A stretch of DNA of 48,942 bases from contig JAFXYJ010000069.1 in assembly GCA_017541825.1 (NCBI GenBank), positions 1 to 48,942 on the forward strand. Reading direction: 5' to 3'. The stretch is from Oscillospiraceae bacterium. Lineage in GTDB: Bacteria; Bacillota; Clostridia; Oscillospirales; Oscillospiraceae. The notes beneath the pieces are model-generated. The model was not told the DNA's origin. It made no database searches and was given only the letters and a program-made list of their open reading frames with translations. Below are positions 12,521-20,609 of this stretch, one piece after another (position 1 is the first letter of the stretch; each line of letters begins with the position of its first letter). A program made the position numbers and the translations under genes.

Positions 12521-13549
12521 TTATTGTGAGATGTGGACGTCCCCGGCCAGCAGCACCAGACAGGTCTGGTCTGCCCCGTTGACGGTGGTGTATTCCCCAA
12601 AGGCGATGGGCATGGCGTAGGCATGGAAGCGCTGGCCCCGGCGCAGGCCCTCGACCATGTCGGGCAGGATCAGCCGCACCGGGTAGGCGTAAGAGCCGTC
12701 CGCGGCGGTGATGCAGGTGAAGCCGTGCTCGCCCAGGCGGACCGTATAGGCCCGCAGGACCCGCAGGGAGGTCATGCCGATCCAGCACGGCTCCTCGATC
12801 AGCTCCGGCTTTTCAAAGCATTTGCGCAGGAGCAGGGATTTATTATAAGTCTTGCGGTATTCGGATTTGAGATAGTTCTGGTGGGTCTCCCGCTCCCAGA
12901 GCTCGGGGTGCTCGCCGATGAAGGAGCGCTGCGCCTCGGAGAGGGTGAAGCGGGGAGCGTAGGTGCCGATGGTCTCCAGAGCCTCCAGCCAGGTGGGCGT
13001 GAAGCTGCCCGCGGTGAAGGTCCCGCTGCGGACGTAACGGTTTTCGGACGCCCAGCACAGCGTTCCCTGACCGTCCATGGCGCCGGCGGCCCAGTGCCCG
13101 GTGTAGGTGAACGTCACGCCGTCCATGTCCGCCGCGGTGAAGGTCCCCTCGCCCTCGGGCACGCCGCCGCGGCCGCGGCCGGTATAGACGCCGACCGTCG
13201 GGACGTTTTCGCACACAGCGGTGCAGCCCTCGAGCGCCATGGTCCCGTCCCCGGCGGGAGAGCCCTCGGACCAGCCGCCCTCCCAGGAGAACAGCTCCCC
13301 GGCCGCGTCAGCGCCGGTGAAAACGCCCTGCCCCTCGGGCCTGCCGTGGAGCAGCGCGCCGGTGTAGCGGCCCTCATAGGCCGTGCCCTCCCGGAAAAAG
13401 CCCCATTCCATGTCCGCGGCCGCGGTGGGCTCCGGCGTGGCGGTGGGCTCCGGCGTCGGCTCCGGCGTGGGCGCCGGTTCGGCGCCGCCGCAGCCGGTCA
13501 GGCTCAGGAGCAGCCCCAGCGCCAGGAGAAGACAGATCGTTTTTCTCAT
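12521..13549 (-). CDS. MORN-repeat lipoprotein
   Basis: A 342-residue predicted lipoprotein: basic start, hydrophobic segment and lipobox LTGC at residues 17-20 with Cys20 as lipidation site. A Pro/Thr/Glu spacer follows. Residues about 50-180 contain four MORN-like repeats of the type YEGRYTGALLHGRPEGQG, with GxGxF/GxGT endings. MORN repeats form beta-hairpin solenoids used in membrane or protein contacts. The C-terminal half (about 185-342) is not a family I recognise. The gene lies 58 bp after the transglutaminase-like gene on the same strand; both products carry Thr/Pro stalks and act outside the membrane. Confidence 0.8.
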   Translation of the reverse strand: MRKTICLLLALGLLLSLTGCGGAEPAPTPEPTPEPTATPEPTAAADMEWGFFREGTAYEGRYTGALLHGRPEGQGVFTGADAAGELFSWEGGWSEGSPAGDGTMALEGCTAVCENVPTVGVYTGRGRGGVPEGEGTFTAADMDGVTFTYTGHWAAGAMDGQGTLCWASENRYVRSGTFTAGSFTPTWLEALETIGTYAPRFTLSEAQRSFIGEHPELWERETHQNYLKSEYRKTYNKSLLLRKCFEKPELIEEPCWIGMTSLRVLRAYTVRLGEHGFTCITAADGSYAYPVRLILPDMVEGLRRGQRFHAYAMPIAFGEYTTVNGADQTCLVLLAGDVHISQ

Positions 13550-13607
13550 GCCGTTAAATCTCCAAGCAAGCGATGATGAATGACGCGGCGGGTCGATCCC
13601 CGGCCGC

Positions 13608-14828
13608 TCAGCCCGGCAGCAGGCCTTCGTTGGTCTCCCGCGGCGCCAGATTGTCCGAGGCGACGAGCTCTATGTAGCCGTGGCCGCGGCGGCGGGACTC
13701 GTCCATGGCGAACAGGTCCTGCTTTTTGTTGCCGTCCCGGCGGGAGACCATCTCGATCTCCACGTCGTAGGTCAGCCGCCCGCCGTCGGTATAGATCTCC
13801 ACCCAGCCGTGGGGGGCTTTCTCGTCGCCGTAGGTGCCGCTGACGATCTTTGCGTCATAGCCCAGGCCCCGGGCCGCCGCCCAGAAGGCGCTGGAATAGC
13901 AGTAGCAGTTGCCCTGACCGGTGGCATACATGGTCAGCGATTCCTCCAGAGCCCAGCCCACGTCGCCCACGTGGTAGTAGTGGCGGCGCAGGTATTTGAA
14001 GCTGTCGCGCACGTAAACGTACATGGCGTAGAGCCGCTCGTCCCGGGACATGCTCTCGTCGGTGTTGGCGTCGATGGCCGCGGCCACATAGCCGTCCAGC
14101 TCCAGACTGCCGGAGGTATACCGTCCCGAGGAGGTGAAATACAGCGAGCCGAGATAGCGGTTCTTGAGGAAATATCCGTCCTCCCCCACGCAGTAGAGGT
14201 AGCCGTCCCGCCACAGGAAGCCCGGCTCCGGCAGCGGTCCCGCCGGCCACACCGTGCCGCTGACGGCGGCGGTCAGGATGGCGTCCCGGGCCCAGTAGCC
14301 CGGCTCGACATCGGGGAAATCGTCCCCGGAGGGCTCGCGTAGTCCCAGCAGGGCGTTGAGGATCACCGCGGCCTCGGCGCGGGTGACGGTGTCGTCGCCC
14401 CGCCGGGCGGCGGAGCCCATGGCGGCGGCGACACGGCCGGCGTCATAGTATTCCTCCAGCCGCGCGGTGAGCGTCCCGTCGGTCAGGACCTCATCCCCGT
14501 CGCCGACGAAGGCGGCCCGCTCACCCGTGGCGGCGGACAGCGCCGCGGCAAGCCCGTCCAGGGTCAGCGGCGATTCGGGATAGAACAGCCCGTCGTCACA
14601 GCGGAAGTACCCGCCGTAACAGACCGGAGCGGGCTCCGGCGTGGGACTGGGCGCCGGGGTGGGCGCGGCGGTGGCGGCGGGCTCCGGTGTTTGGCGGGGC
14701 CCGAGAGGACGGCTGGTGAGGAACCACACGGCAAAGACCAGTCCCGCCAGCAGCGCAGCCGCCAGCAGGACGATCAGGATCACGATGCCGGTTTTGCCGG
14801 ATTTTGTTTTCGCCGAGTGCTTGTCCAT
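13608..14828 (-). CDS. Membrane-anchored SLH-like/transglutaminase-like protein
   Basis: A 406-residue protein with one N-terminal membrane helix (about 14-37), a Pro/Thr/Ala stalk, an S-layer-homology-like segment (VTRAEAAVILNALLG, then FPDVEPGYWARDAI) and a transglutaminase-like domain. The catalytic triad can be read as Cys about 308 in GQGNCYCYSSAF, His about 340 in APHGWVEIY and Asp about 354 in YDVEIE. Such domains act as extracellular cysteine peptidases or crosslinkers; the substrate is unknown. It lies between asnA (33 bp upstream) and the MORN lipoprotein gene, so it may work with the latter at the cell surface. Confidence 0.82.
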   Translation of the reverse strand: MDKHSAKTKSGKTGIVILIVLLAAALLAGLVFAVWFLTSRPLGPRQTPEPAATAAPTPAPSPTPEPAPVCYGGYFRCDDGLFYPESPLTLDGLAAALSAATGERAAFVGDGDEVLTDGTLTARLEEYYDAGRVAAAMGSAARRGDDTVTRAEAAVILNALLGLREPSGDDFPDVEPGYWARDAILTAAVSGTVWPAGPLPEPGFLWRDGYLYCVGEDGYFLKNRYLGSLYFTSSGRYTSGSLELDGYVAAAIDANTDESMSRDERLYAMYVYVRDSFKYLRRHYYHVGDVGWALEESLTMYATGQGNCYCYSSAFWAAARGLGYDAKIVSGTYGDEKAPHGWVEIYTDGGRLTYDVEIEMVSRRDGNKKQDLFAMDESRRRGHGYIELVASDNLAPRETNEGLLPG

Positions 14829-14861
14829 GAGGACCTCCGGACGATCACAGAATGAATGGGA

Positions 14862-15875
14862 TCAGAGAAGGTGCACGCCTCTCTCGCGGCAGATCGCCAT
14901 CGTCTCGGCGTCCCAGACGCCGGACTGGACCTCGCCGATGTGCGCGGTGCCGATGAGCAGCATGCACAGCCGCGACTGGCCGATGCCGCCGCCGATGGTG
15001 TAGGGGAGCTCGCCGTTGAGCAGCGCCCGGTGGAAGGGGAAGGCGCGCCGGTCGTCGCAGCCGGCGAGCGTGAGCTGCCGGTCGAGGCTCTCGGGGCTGA
15101 CGCGGATGCCCATGGAGGAGATCTCGATAGGCCGGTCCAGGACCTCGTCCCGGAAGAGGATGTCGCCGTTGAGATCCCAGTCGTCATAGTCCGGAGCGCG
15201 GCCGTCGTGGCGCTGCCCGGAACGCAGGGTCTTGCCGATCTGCATGATGAACACCGTGGGATGCAGCCGGGTGAACGCGTCCTCCCGCTCGGAGGGCGTT
15301 AGCTCGGGATACATGTCCTCAAGCTCCTGGCTGGTGATGAAGGTGACGTCCCGGCTCAGATGGGCGCGGAGCTGGGGGAACTCCCACTCGAGCTCGTCGC
15401 CGGTCATGCAGATGGCCGTGACGATCCGCCGCACGGTCTCCTTGAGGTAATCGACGGTCCGGTCCTCCTTGCGGATGACCTTTTCCCAGTCCCACTGGTC
15501 CACGTAGACGGAATGGAGGTTGTCGAGCACCTCCTCGTCCCGGCGGATGGCGTTCATATCGGTATACAGGCCCTTGCCCTCGTAAAAGTTGTATTCCTTG
15601 AGCGCCCAGCGCTTCCACTTGGCCAGTGAGTGGACGACCTGGCACTCCGCCCCGCCCACGGCGGGCACGTCAAAGGCCACGGCCCGCTCCACGCCGTTGA
15701 GGTCGTCGTTGAGACCGGTGTCGGTGCGCACGAACAGCGGCGCGGAGACGCGCTTGAGATTCAGCGCCGAACCCAGATTTTTCTGGAAGCTTTTTTTGAT
15801 GAACTCGATGGCCCGCTGCATCTCGTAGACGCTCAGCCGCGGTTCATATCCCTCGGGGATGACACAACTGCTCAT
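14862..15875 (-). CDS. asnA: Aspartate-ammonia ligase (asparagine synthetase A)
   Basis: Makes asparagine from aspartate, ammonia and ATP in the cytoplasm. The 337-residue protein is full length and shows the class II aminoacyl-tRNA-synthetase-like AsnA sequence: an N-terminal helix region VYEMQRAIEFIKKSF, the motif LNDDLNGVERAVAFD, the KWKRWAL segment and a C-terminal GGGIGQSRLCMLLIG ATP-site motif. The ATG lies 3 bp after the stop of the WYL regulator gene, with AGGAGG inside that gene about 13 bp upstream, so translation is probably coupled. Confidence 0.96.
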   Translation of the reverse strand: MSSCVIPEGYEPRLSVYEMQRAIEFIKKSFQKNLGSALNLKRVSAPLFVRTDTGLNDDLNGVERAVAFDVPAVGGAECQVVHSLAKWKRWALKEYNFYEGKGLYTDMNAIRRDEEVLDNLHSVYVDQWDWEKVIRKEDRTVDYLKETVRRIVTAICMTGDELEWEFPQLRAHLSRDVTFITSQELEDMYPELTPSEREDAFTRLHPTVFIMQIGKTLRSGQRHDGRAPDYDDWDLNGDILFRDEVLDRPIEISSMGIRVSPESLDRQLTLAGCDDRRAFPFHRALLNGELPYTIGGGIGQSRLCMLLIGTAHIGEVQSGVWDAETMAICRERGVHLL

Positions 15876-15878
15876 TTA

Positions 15879-16886
15879 TTATCTATTATCCTCCTTCCGG
15901 GCGTACAGACCGGCGATCTTGTCTATGTGTTCGCGCATGGCGGCCACTGCGCTCTCGGGCGCGGTCAGACGCGCGCCGTCGCCGAAGGTGCACAGCCAGC
16001 CGAAAAACGGCTCTGTGACCGCCACGGGCACCGTGACGGAAAAACGGCCCTCACCGGCCGGGACGAGCACGGCCTCCGTGCCGAACCGGTCGATGACCGC
16101 CCCGGCCAGGGCGTTGTCGAACTCCATGCGCACGTTGGTCATCGCGCCGGAGAACATGCCGAAATGGGCGTTGGCGTAGGCCGACATATCCACGCCGGCG
16201 AAGGCCTCCGCTCCGTCCCGGCGCTCGCCGGTCCGGCGCAGATCCACGATCTTGTCCACGCGGAAATGCTTGATGATGCCCGCGGCGCTGTCGTAGCCCA
16301 CGAGATAGTAGTTCTCGCTGTCCCACATCAGCGCATAGGGACTGATCTCGTACCATGCCCCGCCGTGGCGCAGCTGCCGCTCCCGCCGGGGATCGTACTG
16401 AAAGTAGTGGAAGCGGATCTTCTCGTCCGCGTCGATGGCCGCGTGGAGGTCGTCCACCAGATAGTAGATCGACTCGTTCATGGACTTGATGCGGTTTTTG
16501 ACCCAGACCTGCCGCCGCAGGCCCCGGGCCTGGTGGACGCTGGCGAGGCTCTCGATCTTGCCGATCAGCTCCAGGGATTTTCTGCGCGTCAGGAACCGGG
16601 AGGACTGCACGCTGTCCACGAGCAGCCGCAGCTCCGGGAGCTGAAACTCCCGCGAGGCCACGTACCACACCGTCCGGTTGCCCCGGCGCTCGCGCATCAG
16701 ATCCACGCCGAAGGCCGTGAGCGTCTCGAGATCGTCGTAGACCGCCTTGCGCTCGGCGGCCACGCCCTGTGCGCCGAGATAGGCGATGATCTGCGCGGTG
16801 GTGACCGGATGCTCCTCGTCGGTGTTTTCCTCGAGGTATCGTTTGATGAGCAGCAGCTTCTGCTTTTGATTGGGCGATTTGGCCAT
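15879..16886 (-). CDS. WYL-domain transcriptional regulator
   Basis: A 335-residue DeoR-like regulator. Residues about 10-75 form a winged helix (TTAQIIAYLGAQGVAAERKAV is read as the HTH). A middle WYL domain contains ISPYALMWDSENYYLVGYD near residue 180, and a C-terminal WCX-like extension follows. WYL domains sense ligands such as nucleotides or nucleic acids. The ATG at 16886 is preceded by GGGAGG; a longer frame adds six unsupported codons. It is the first gene of the asnA operon and could autoregulate it. Confidence 0.88.
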   Translation of the reverse strand: MAKSPNQKQKLLLIKRYLEENTDEEHPVTTAQIIAYLGAQGVAAERKAVYDDLETLTAFGVDLMRERRGNRTVWYVASREFQLPELRLLVDSVQSSRFLTRRKSLELIGKIESLASVHQARGLRRQVWVKNRIKSMNESIYYLVDDLHAAIDADEKIRFHYFQYDPRRERQLRHGGAWYEISPYALMWDSENYYLVGYDSAAGIIKHFRVDKIVDLRRTGERRDGAEAFAGVDMSAYANAHFGMFSGAMTNVRMEFDNALAGAVIDRFGTEAVLVPAGEGRFSVTVPVAVTEPFFGWLCTFGDGARLTAPESAVAAMREHIDKIAGLYARKEDNR

Positions 16887-16915
16887 GAGGACGCCTCCCG
16901 GCAACAGTATGAGCC

Positions 16916-16944
16916 ATTATATTCCACTTTTGTCAAAAGAGCAA
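16916..16944 (-). promoter_or_regulatory. Promoter of the WYL-asnA operon
   Basis: Minus strand: -35 TTGCTC (16939-16944), 17-bp spacer, perfect -10 TATAAT (16916-16921), about 30 bp from the regulator start. Confidence 0.75.
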
Positions 16945-17274
16945 TAAAAAAGAAAACGGCCGGACCTCCGGCGGCGCAGTCTGTTCCATTGTCGGTACTA
17001 AACCGATGCAGGTGCTTTTGCTCCAATGAAATACTAGATTTTGTGAAACTCGCTTTTTCCAGTTACCGGGGCAGCTCCATTCAGCTCAATTGTCGGTACT
17101 ATTCTCAGGTCATGCGCACTTTTCCATGACGGGGTTTTTGAGCATCCAGCTCCATTGTCGGTGCGTGACCGGGGTGAACCGGCTCTGCTCCATTGTAATA
17201 CTGACTTCCAGGCAATTCGCTTTTTTGCGGGTCTTTTCTGTGCTGCAGAAAAGACCACGCAGGAGAAAAGACAG

Positions 17275-17306
17275 CCAGGGGGACACTTCCAAATGTGTCC
17301 CCCTGG
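17275..17306. repeat. 12-bp inverted repeat (GGGGGACAC hairpin) in island B
   Basis: CCAGGGGGACAC (17275-17286) and GTGTCCCCCTGG (17295-17306) pair perfectly around an 8-nt loop. It is absent from copy A; copy C has the preceding bases (GGAGAAAAGACAGCCAGGG) but then diverges. Confidence 0.85.
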
Positions 17307-17710
17307 ACCCCCCTAAGACTTTAAGAGCAGCGTTTTGACTTGCTGCTAGACTGAATAGGTTTTAGCATCCCCGTCCGCGCCACCCCGCTTCGCTCCGGCG
17401 CTCCGTGGGAGGAATGTTGGGGCTTTCGGCGCTGCGTGGGTGGTATAATTAGGCGCCCGCCTGCGCTCCGGTGCTGTGTGATGCGTGAGTTGACGATGTA
17501 CGGGCGCTTCAAGAAGCGCCACTACGGCTAAACGGTACGTCGGCAAATATATGTACCTGCGGCAGCAGGGTGAAAGGCAGGGACCTAAACTAACTGCCCG
17601 CCAAGCGCCGGAGCGCAAGCGGGGTGGCGCGTATGTCAGCGCAACAGCCTCTTGAGTGATAGACTTAAGTGGCTTCCGCCTAAAGTCCTGCACCGAGCCT
17701 TTTCTTTCTC

Positions 17711-17749
17711 GCGTATCTTTCTTTTGGGCTTTTCAAAAGAAAGATACGC
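17711..17749. repeat. Perfect 15-bp inverted repeat inside island B
   Basis: Arms at 17711-17725 and 17735-17749. This is the exact reverse complement of the element at 2103-2141, spacer included. Confidence 0.9.
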
Positions 17750-17865
17750 AAAGAAAGAAGCGCATTACCTGGGTATCGTACCGACAATGGAGCAAAAGCT
17801 CCAACCCCGGTAAAAGAAAAAAGACCTCCCCTCCGGACGGGCGCCCGAAATGTATCACCCGCAAT

Positions 17866-17900
17866 AAAGAAGGCCCTTCCCGCCGGAAACGGGAAAGGCC
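17866..17900 (-). terminator. Terminator of the deaminase/CobW operon
   Basis: GGCCCTTCCCG (17872-17882) pairs with CGGGAAAGGCC (17890-17900) with one mismatch; read on the minus strand it is followed by TTCTTTATT. Confidence 0.7.
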
Positions 17901-17917
17901 CGAAAGCACAGGTTTTG

Positions 17918-18436
17918 TTATTCCGCCGCGATCCTCGCCTTGATCTCCGCCATCTCCGCGATGAGCTCGGACAGCGGCCGATACTCGCCGCCCCACCATT
18001 CAAAGACGTGCATGCCCTCGTCCTCCAGCACCGGACCGATCAGGCGCATCCGTATGCCGAGCTTTTCAAGGAGACCCTCCCGGTCCAGCGGGAGAGCGTC
18101 GCGGGGCGTCAAAAGCGAAAATGCCTCGTAGGAGACGCCGTATACGACAGTCTCGATCCCCAGGGACGCGATGGCGCCGAGACAGCGTTCGCACGGGGCG
18201 CAGCTCGTATACAGCACGGCTTCCTTCAGCACGCTGTCCGGATACCGGTTTGCGCACTGATGGACCAGATTGAATTCCGCATGACCGAAGATACCGTTTT
18301 TCCAGTCCGCCGTGTTTTCGGCTTCCTCCAGGATCTCTCCGCTGCGGACGAGCAGCGCGCCAAAGGTGTCATGTCCTTTCTTTCCCGCGCGGATCGCCAG
18401 CTCGAAGCAGCGCTTCATGTATCGTTCGTTGTCCAT
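17918..18436 (-). CDS. Cytidine/deoxycytidylate deaminase-fold protein
   Basis: A 172-residue zinc deaminase. The zinc and proton-shuttle motif HAE is at residues 52-54 and PCERC at residues 81-85 supplies the two cysteines. Family members deaminate cytosine, guanine or adenine in nucleosides, bases or tRNA; the long C-terminal tail makes a nucleoside or base deaminase more likely than TadA, but the substrate is not clear. The start at 18436 is preceded by a GGAAGGGGG site; the longer frame overlaps the next gene upstream. It is the last gene behind two metal GTPases, so zinc delivery to this enzyme is an attractive guess. Confidence 0.82.
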   Translation of the reverse strand: MDNERYMKRCFELAIRAGKKGHDTFGALLVRSGEILEEAENTADWKNGIFGHAEFNLVHQCANRYPDSVLKEAVLYTSCAPCERCLGAIASLGIETVVYGVSYEAFSLLTPRDALPLDREGLLEKLGIRMRLIGPVLEDEGMHVFEWWGGEYRPLSELIAEMAEIKARIAAE

Positions 18437-18458
18437 CTGCGTGCCCCCTTCCCGTGGG

Positions 18459-19421
18459 TCAGTAGAACGTGGCGACCTCCCGGGCGGGAGGCTCGGCCGG
18501 GGCGATGCTCTGTACATGGAGCACCGGACCGGGTCCGTCGTAGACCTCCGGCATGTTGCGGATGTCTATCCTGGCGGTGACGTCGTACCAGCCCAGATTC
18601 TCAATGCCGGGCACGTCCTTCCACTCGGCCAGCAGCGGCATGAAGCGGATGTCATTGGCGCAGCAGGTCATGACCTCCCGGCCGAAGTAGAAATATCCGG
18701 CCTTGAGCGAGCGGGACTTGCAAACGGCCTTGCCCTTCAGCCGTACGACCTTGCCGCTGTATTTGTCCGGCTGCTCCATGGCGTCCTGGAGGAAGATCGC
18801 GTAATCGTTGTCGTCGACCGCGACCACCGGGGCGTTCAGATCGTAGGGGAGGGGAAGCTCGATCTCGTCGTAGCTGATCTTTCCGTCGGCGGTCTCATAG
18901 GCGATGTCGCAGCGGCGGTTGGTGGCCCGGATGATCTTGTGTGCCTGCATCTTCAGGTCCTCGTCCCCTTCGGGGAAGCGGTTGAGGACCACAAGCTCGC
19001 AGCTCTGCAGCTTGTCCACCATCAGCTGGCGCATGTTGTTGTTGTAATTGAGGAAGGTGGTCGCGTCGATGAACATGAACTCCTGGGCCACCACCCACTC
19101 CGGGGGCATGTTGGTATACAGCGTGTCCAGCGGCCACATGCCGTTGTATTCAATGATCACGTAGGAGCAGCGGTGCTTTTTCAGCAGCGCGGCCAGATGG
19201 GGCGTGTTGAGCTCGCTCTCGGACTCCACGACTTCCATGAAGATGTTGCCGGAGGCGAAGTTGTCGGGCTCGTATTCCTCGATGCCCTCCTCACAGACCA
19301 GCAGCAGCATCCTGTCGCCGTTGTTGAAATTGCTGTCCTCCAGCGTCTCCTGGGCGAACTTCGTCTTGCCCGATTCGAGAAAACCGGTGAACAGATATAC
19401 GGGGATCTGTTTTGCAGCCAT
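18459..19421 (-). CDS. CobW-like GTPase fused to a YcgQ/TIGR03943-like C-terminal domain
   Basis: The 320-residue protein starts with a G3E-type P-loop, GFLESGKT (residues 13-20). It lacks the CxCC metal motif typical of COG0523 proteins. The C-terminal third (about 215-320: GKVVRLKGKAVC, then YFGREVMTCCANDIRF, then GWYDVTARI) resembles the soluble domain of YcgQ/TIGR03943 proteins, which accompany zinc-related permeases. The fusion suggests a metal-trafficking role, but the partner is unknown. It follows the other GTPase gene by 12 bp. The resemblance of the C-terminus was judged by eye. Confidence 0.75.
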   Translation of the reverse strand: MAAKQIPVYLFTGFLESGKTKFAQETLEDSNFNNGDRMLLLVCEEGIEEYEPDNFASGNIFMEVVESESELNTPHLAALLKKHRCSYVIIEYNGMWPLDTLYTNMPPEWVVAQEFMFIDATTFLNYNNNMRQLMVDKLQSCELVVLNRFPEGDEDLKMQAHKIIRATNRRCDIAYETADGKISYDEIELPLPYDLNAPVVAVDDNDYAIFLQDAMEQPDKYSGKVVRLKGKAVCKSRSLKAGYFYFGREVMTCCANDIRFMPLLAEWKDVPGIENLGWYDVTARIDIRNMPEVYDGPGPVLHVQSIAPAEPPAREVATFY

Positions 19422-19433
19422 AGCGATCGCTCC

Positions 19434-20459
19434 TTACGCGCCGAACAGCTCAGCCACGGCCTCTTCCCGGAGCTCCGCGCCGATGACGCACAGCCGGCCG
19501 GTGACGCCCGCCGGACCGCGGCGGATATCGATCTCGCCGGGGGTGTAGTCGAAGTGGAACCACTCGCCCTCGTCGGCGGCTACGATGCCCTTGGCCCGCA
19601 GCACGTGGCCGTAGCGGAAGCTGTCGGAGAGATCCTCGAGCTTCTCCCGCAGCTCGTCCTGACCGAAGCGCTTCGCCGTCTCCAGTCCCCAGGAGGTGAA
19701 CACCTCGTCGGCGTCATGGTCGCCGTCGTGGTGATGGTGGTGCTCGTGGGCGTGCCCGTGGTCGTGGTCATGGTCATGGTCGTGCCCGTGGTCATGGTCA
19801 TGCTCATGCTCGTGGTGATGCTCGTGCTCCTCGCGCTCGATGCTCTCCAGGGCGGCGGAGAGAGTGTCGCGCCGCTCCAGAGCGGAGAGGATCGCCTCGC
19901 CGCTCAGCTCGTCCCAGGGGGTGGTGATGATGACGGCGCCGGGGTTTTTCTCCCGCAGCAGGGCCACGCACTGAGCGATCTTCGCCTCGCTCATGCCGCC
20001 GGTGCGGCTGAGGACGATGCACCCGGCGGACTCTACCTGGTTGTTGAAGAACTCGCCGAAATTGCGCATATACATCTTCGCCTTGCCCGCGTCCACCACG
20101 GTGCCCAGGGCGTTGATCACGAGGTCCGCGCCCTCCACCTGCTCCACGGCGGTGACGATATCCGAGAGCTTGCCCACGCCGGAGGGCTCGATCAGGATGC
20201 GGTCCGGGGCGAAGCGGTCCACCACCTCCCGCATGGCGGTACGGAAATCGCCGGTCAGCGAGCAGCAGATGCACCCGGAGTTCATCTCGGTGACCTCGAT
20301 GCCCGCCTCCTGCATGAAGCCGCCGTCGATGCCGATCTCACCGAACTCATTTTCGATGAGGACCAGCTTTTCGCCGGCGTAGGCCTCTTTTATGAGCTTT
20401 TTGATCAGCGTGGTCTTGCCCGCGCCGAGAAAGCCCGAAAAAACGTCGATCTTTGTCAT
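19434..20459 (-). CDS. CobW-family (COG0523) metal-chaperone GTPase with His-rich region
   Basis: The 341-residue protein has all core G3E motifs: Walker A GFLGAGKTT (residues 9-17), ENEFGEIGID near residues 36-45 and the metal-binding CICC (residues 63-66). A strongly His/Asp/Glu-rich stretch lies at about 206-245, and a CobW C-terminal domain follows. The usual NKxD base-specificity motif appears replaced by SRTG. Such proteins deliver zinc or other metals using GTP; the His tract suits zinc or nickel buffering. The ATG at 20459 gives the normal start. It is the first gene of a three-gene operon. Confidence 0.9.
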   Translation of the reverse strand: MTKIDVFSGFLGAGKTTLIKKLIKEAYAGEKLVLIENEFGEIGIDGGFMQEAGIEVTEMNSGCICCSLTGDFRTAMREVVDRFAPDRILIEPSGVGKLSDIVTAVEQVEGADLVINALGTVVDAGKAKMYMRNFGEFFNNQVESAGCIVLSRTGGMSEAKIAQCVALLREKNPGAVIITTPWDELSGEAILSALERRDTLSAALESIEREEHEHHHEHEHDHDHGHDHDHDHDHGHAHEHHHHHDGDHDADEVFTSWGLETAKRFGQDELREKLEDLSDSFRYGHVLRAKGIVAADEGEWFHFDYTPGEIDIRRGPAGVTGRLCVIGAELREEAVAELFGA

Positions 20460-20497
20460 ATCGGTTCCCTTCTTTGGCATACAGTTTCTAAACTCGT

Positions 20498-20506
20498 ATT
20501 ATATCA
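20498..20506 (-). promoter_or_regulatory. Extended -10 promoter of the CobW operon
   Basis: Minus strand: TGATATAAT, an extended -10, about 40 bp before the start codon. A matching -35 is weak. No clear Zur-type palindrome was recognised. Confidence 0.55.
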
Positions 20507-20538
20507 CGTTCGTCAAGACCTGTTTGCGGCGCGAACGA

Positions 20539-20567
20539 TTGTTTTTTCGCTTTTTTTGTGGTATGCT
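20539..20567 (+). promoter_or_regulatory. Promoter candidate of the ABC exporter operon
   Basis: -35 TTGTTT (20539-20544), 17-bp spacer, -10 TATGCT (20562-20567), inside a T-rich stretch 43 bp upstream of the GTG start. Confidence 0.5.
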
Positions 20568-20609
20568 GACAAAACCAACTCATTCTGACTGTACAAAGAG
20601 GAACCTCCC

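Larger units (their letters stand above)
16980..17827. repeat. Mosaic intergenic repeat island, copy B
   Basis: This gene-free stretch of roughly 850 bp carries the modules of copy A in reverse orientation, with extra boxes on the left. CCATTGTCGGT-like boxes are near 16985, 17089 (CAATTGTCGGT) and 17153. A CATTGTAATACTGACTT module is near 17192, followed by GCGGGTCTTTTCTGTGCTGCAG (near 17227). A hairpin CCAGGGGGACAC/GTGTCCCCCTGG is at 17275-17306. GC-rich CGCCACCCCGCTTCG and its inverted partner are near 17380 and 17610. TTGAGTGATAGACTTAAG is near 17652, the 15-bp inverted repeat is at 17711-17749, and a terminal ACCGACAATGGAGC is near 17780. Open frames show no coding character. Confidence 0.8.

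Noticed and set aside
16985..17827. CRISPR-like array from the repeated CCATTGTCGGT boxes
   Set aside because: Boxes are short, irregularly spaced, on both strands, and no cas gene is nearby.
19725..19845. A DNA microsatellite of GTG/CAT-like units
   Set aside because: It encodes the His/Asp-rich loop of a CobW GTPase, a known feature of that family.
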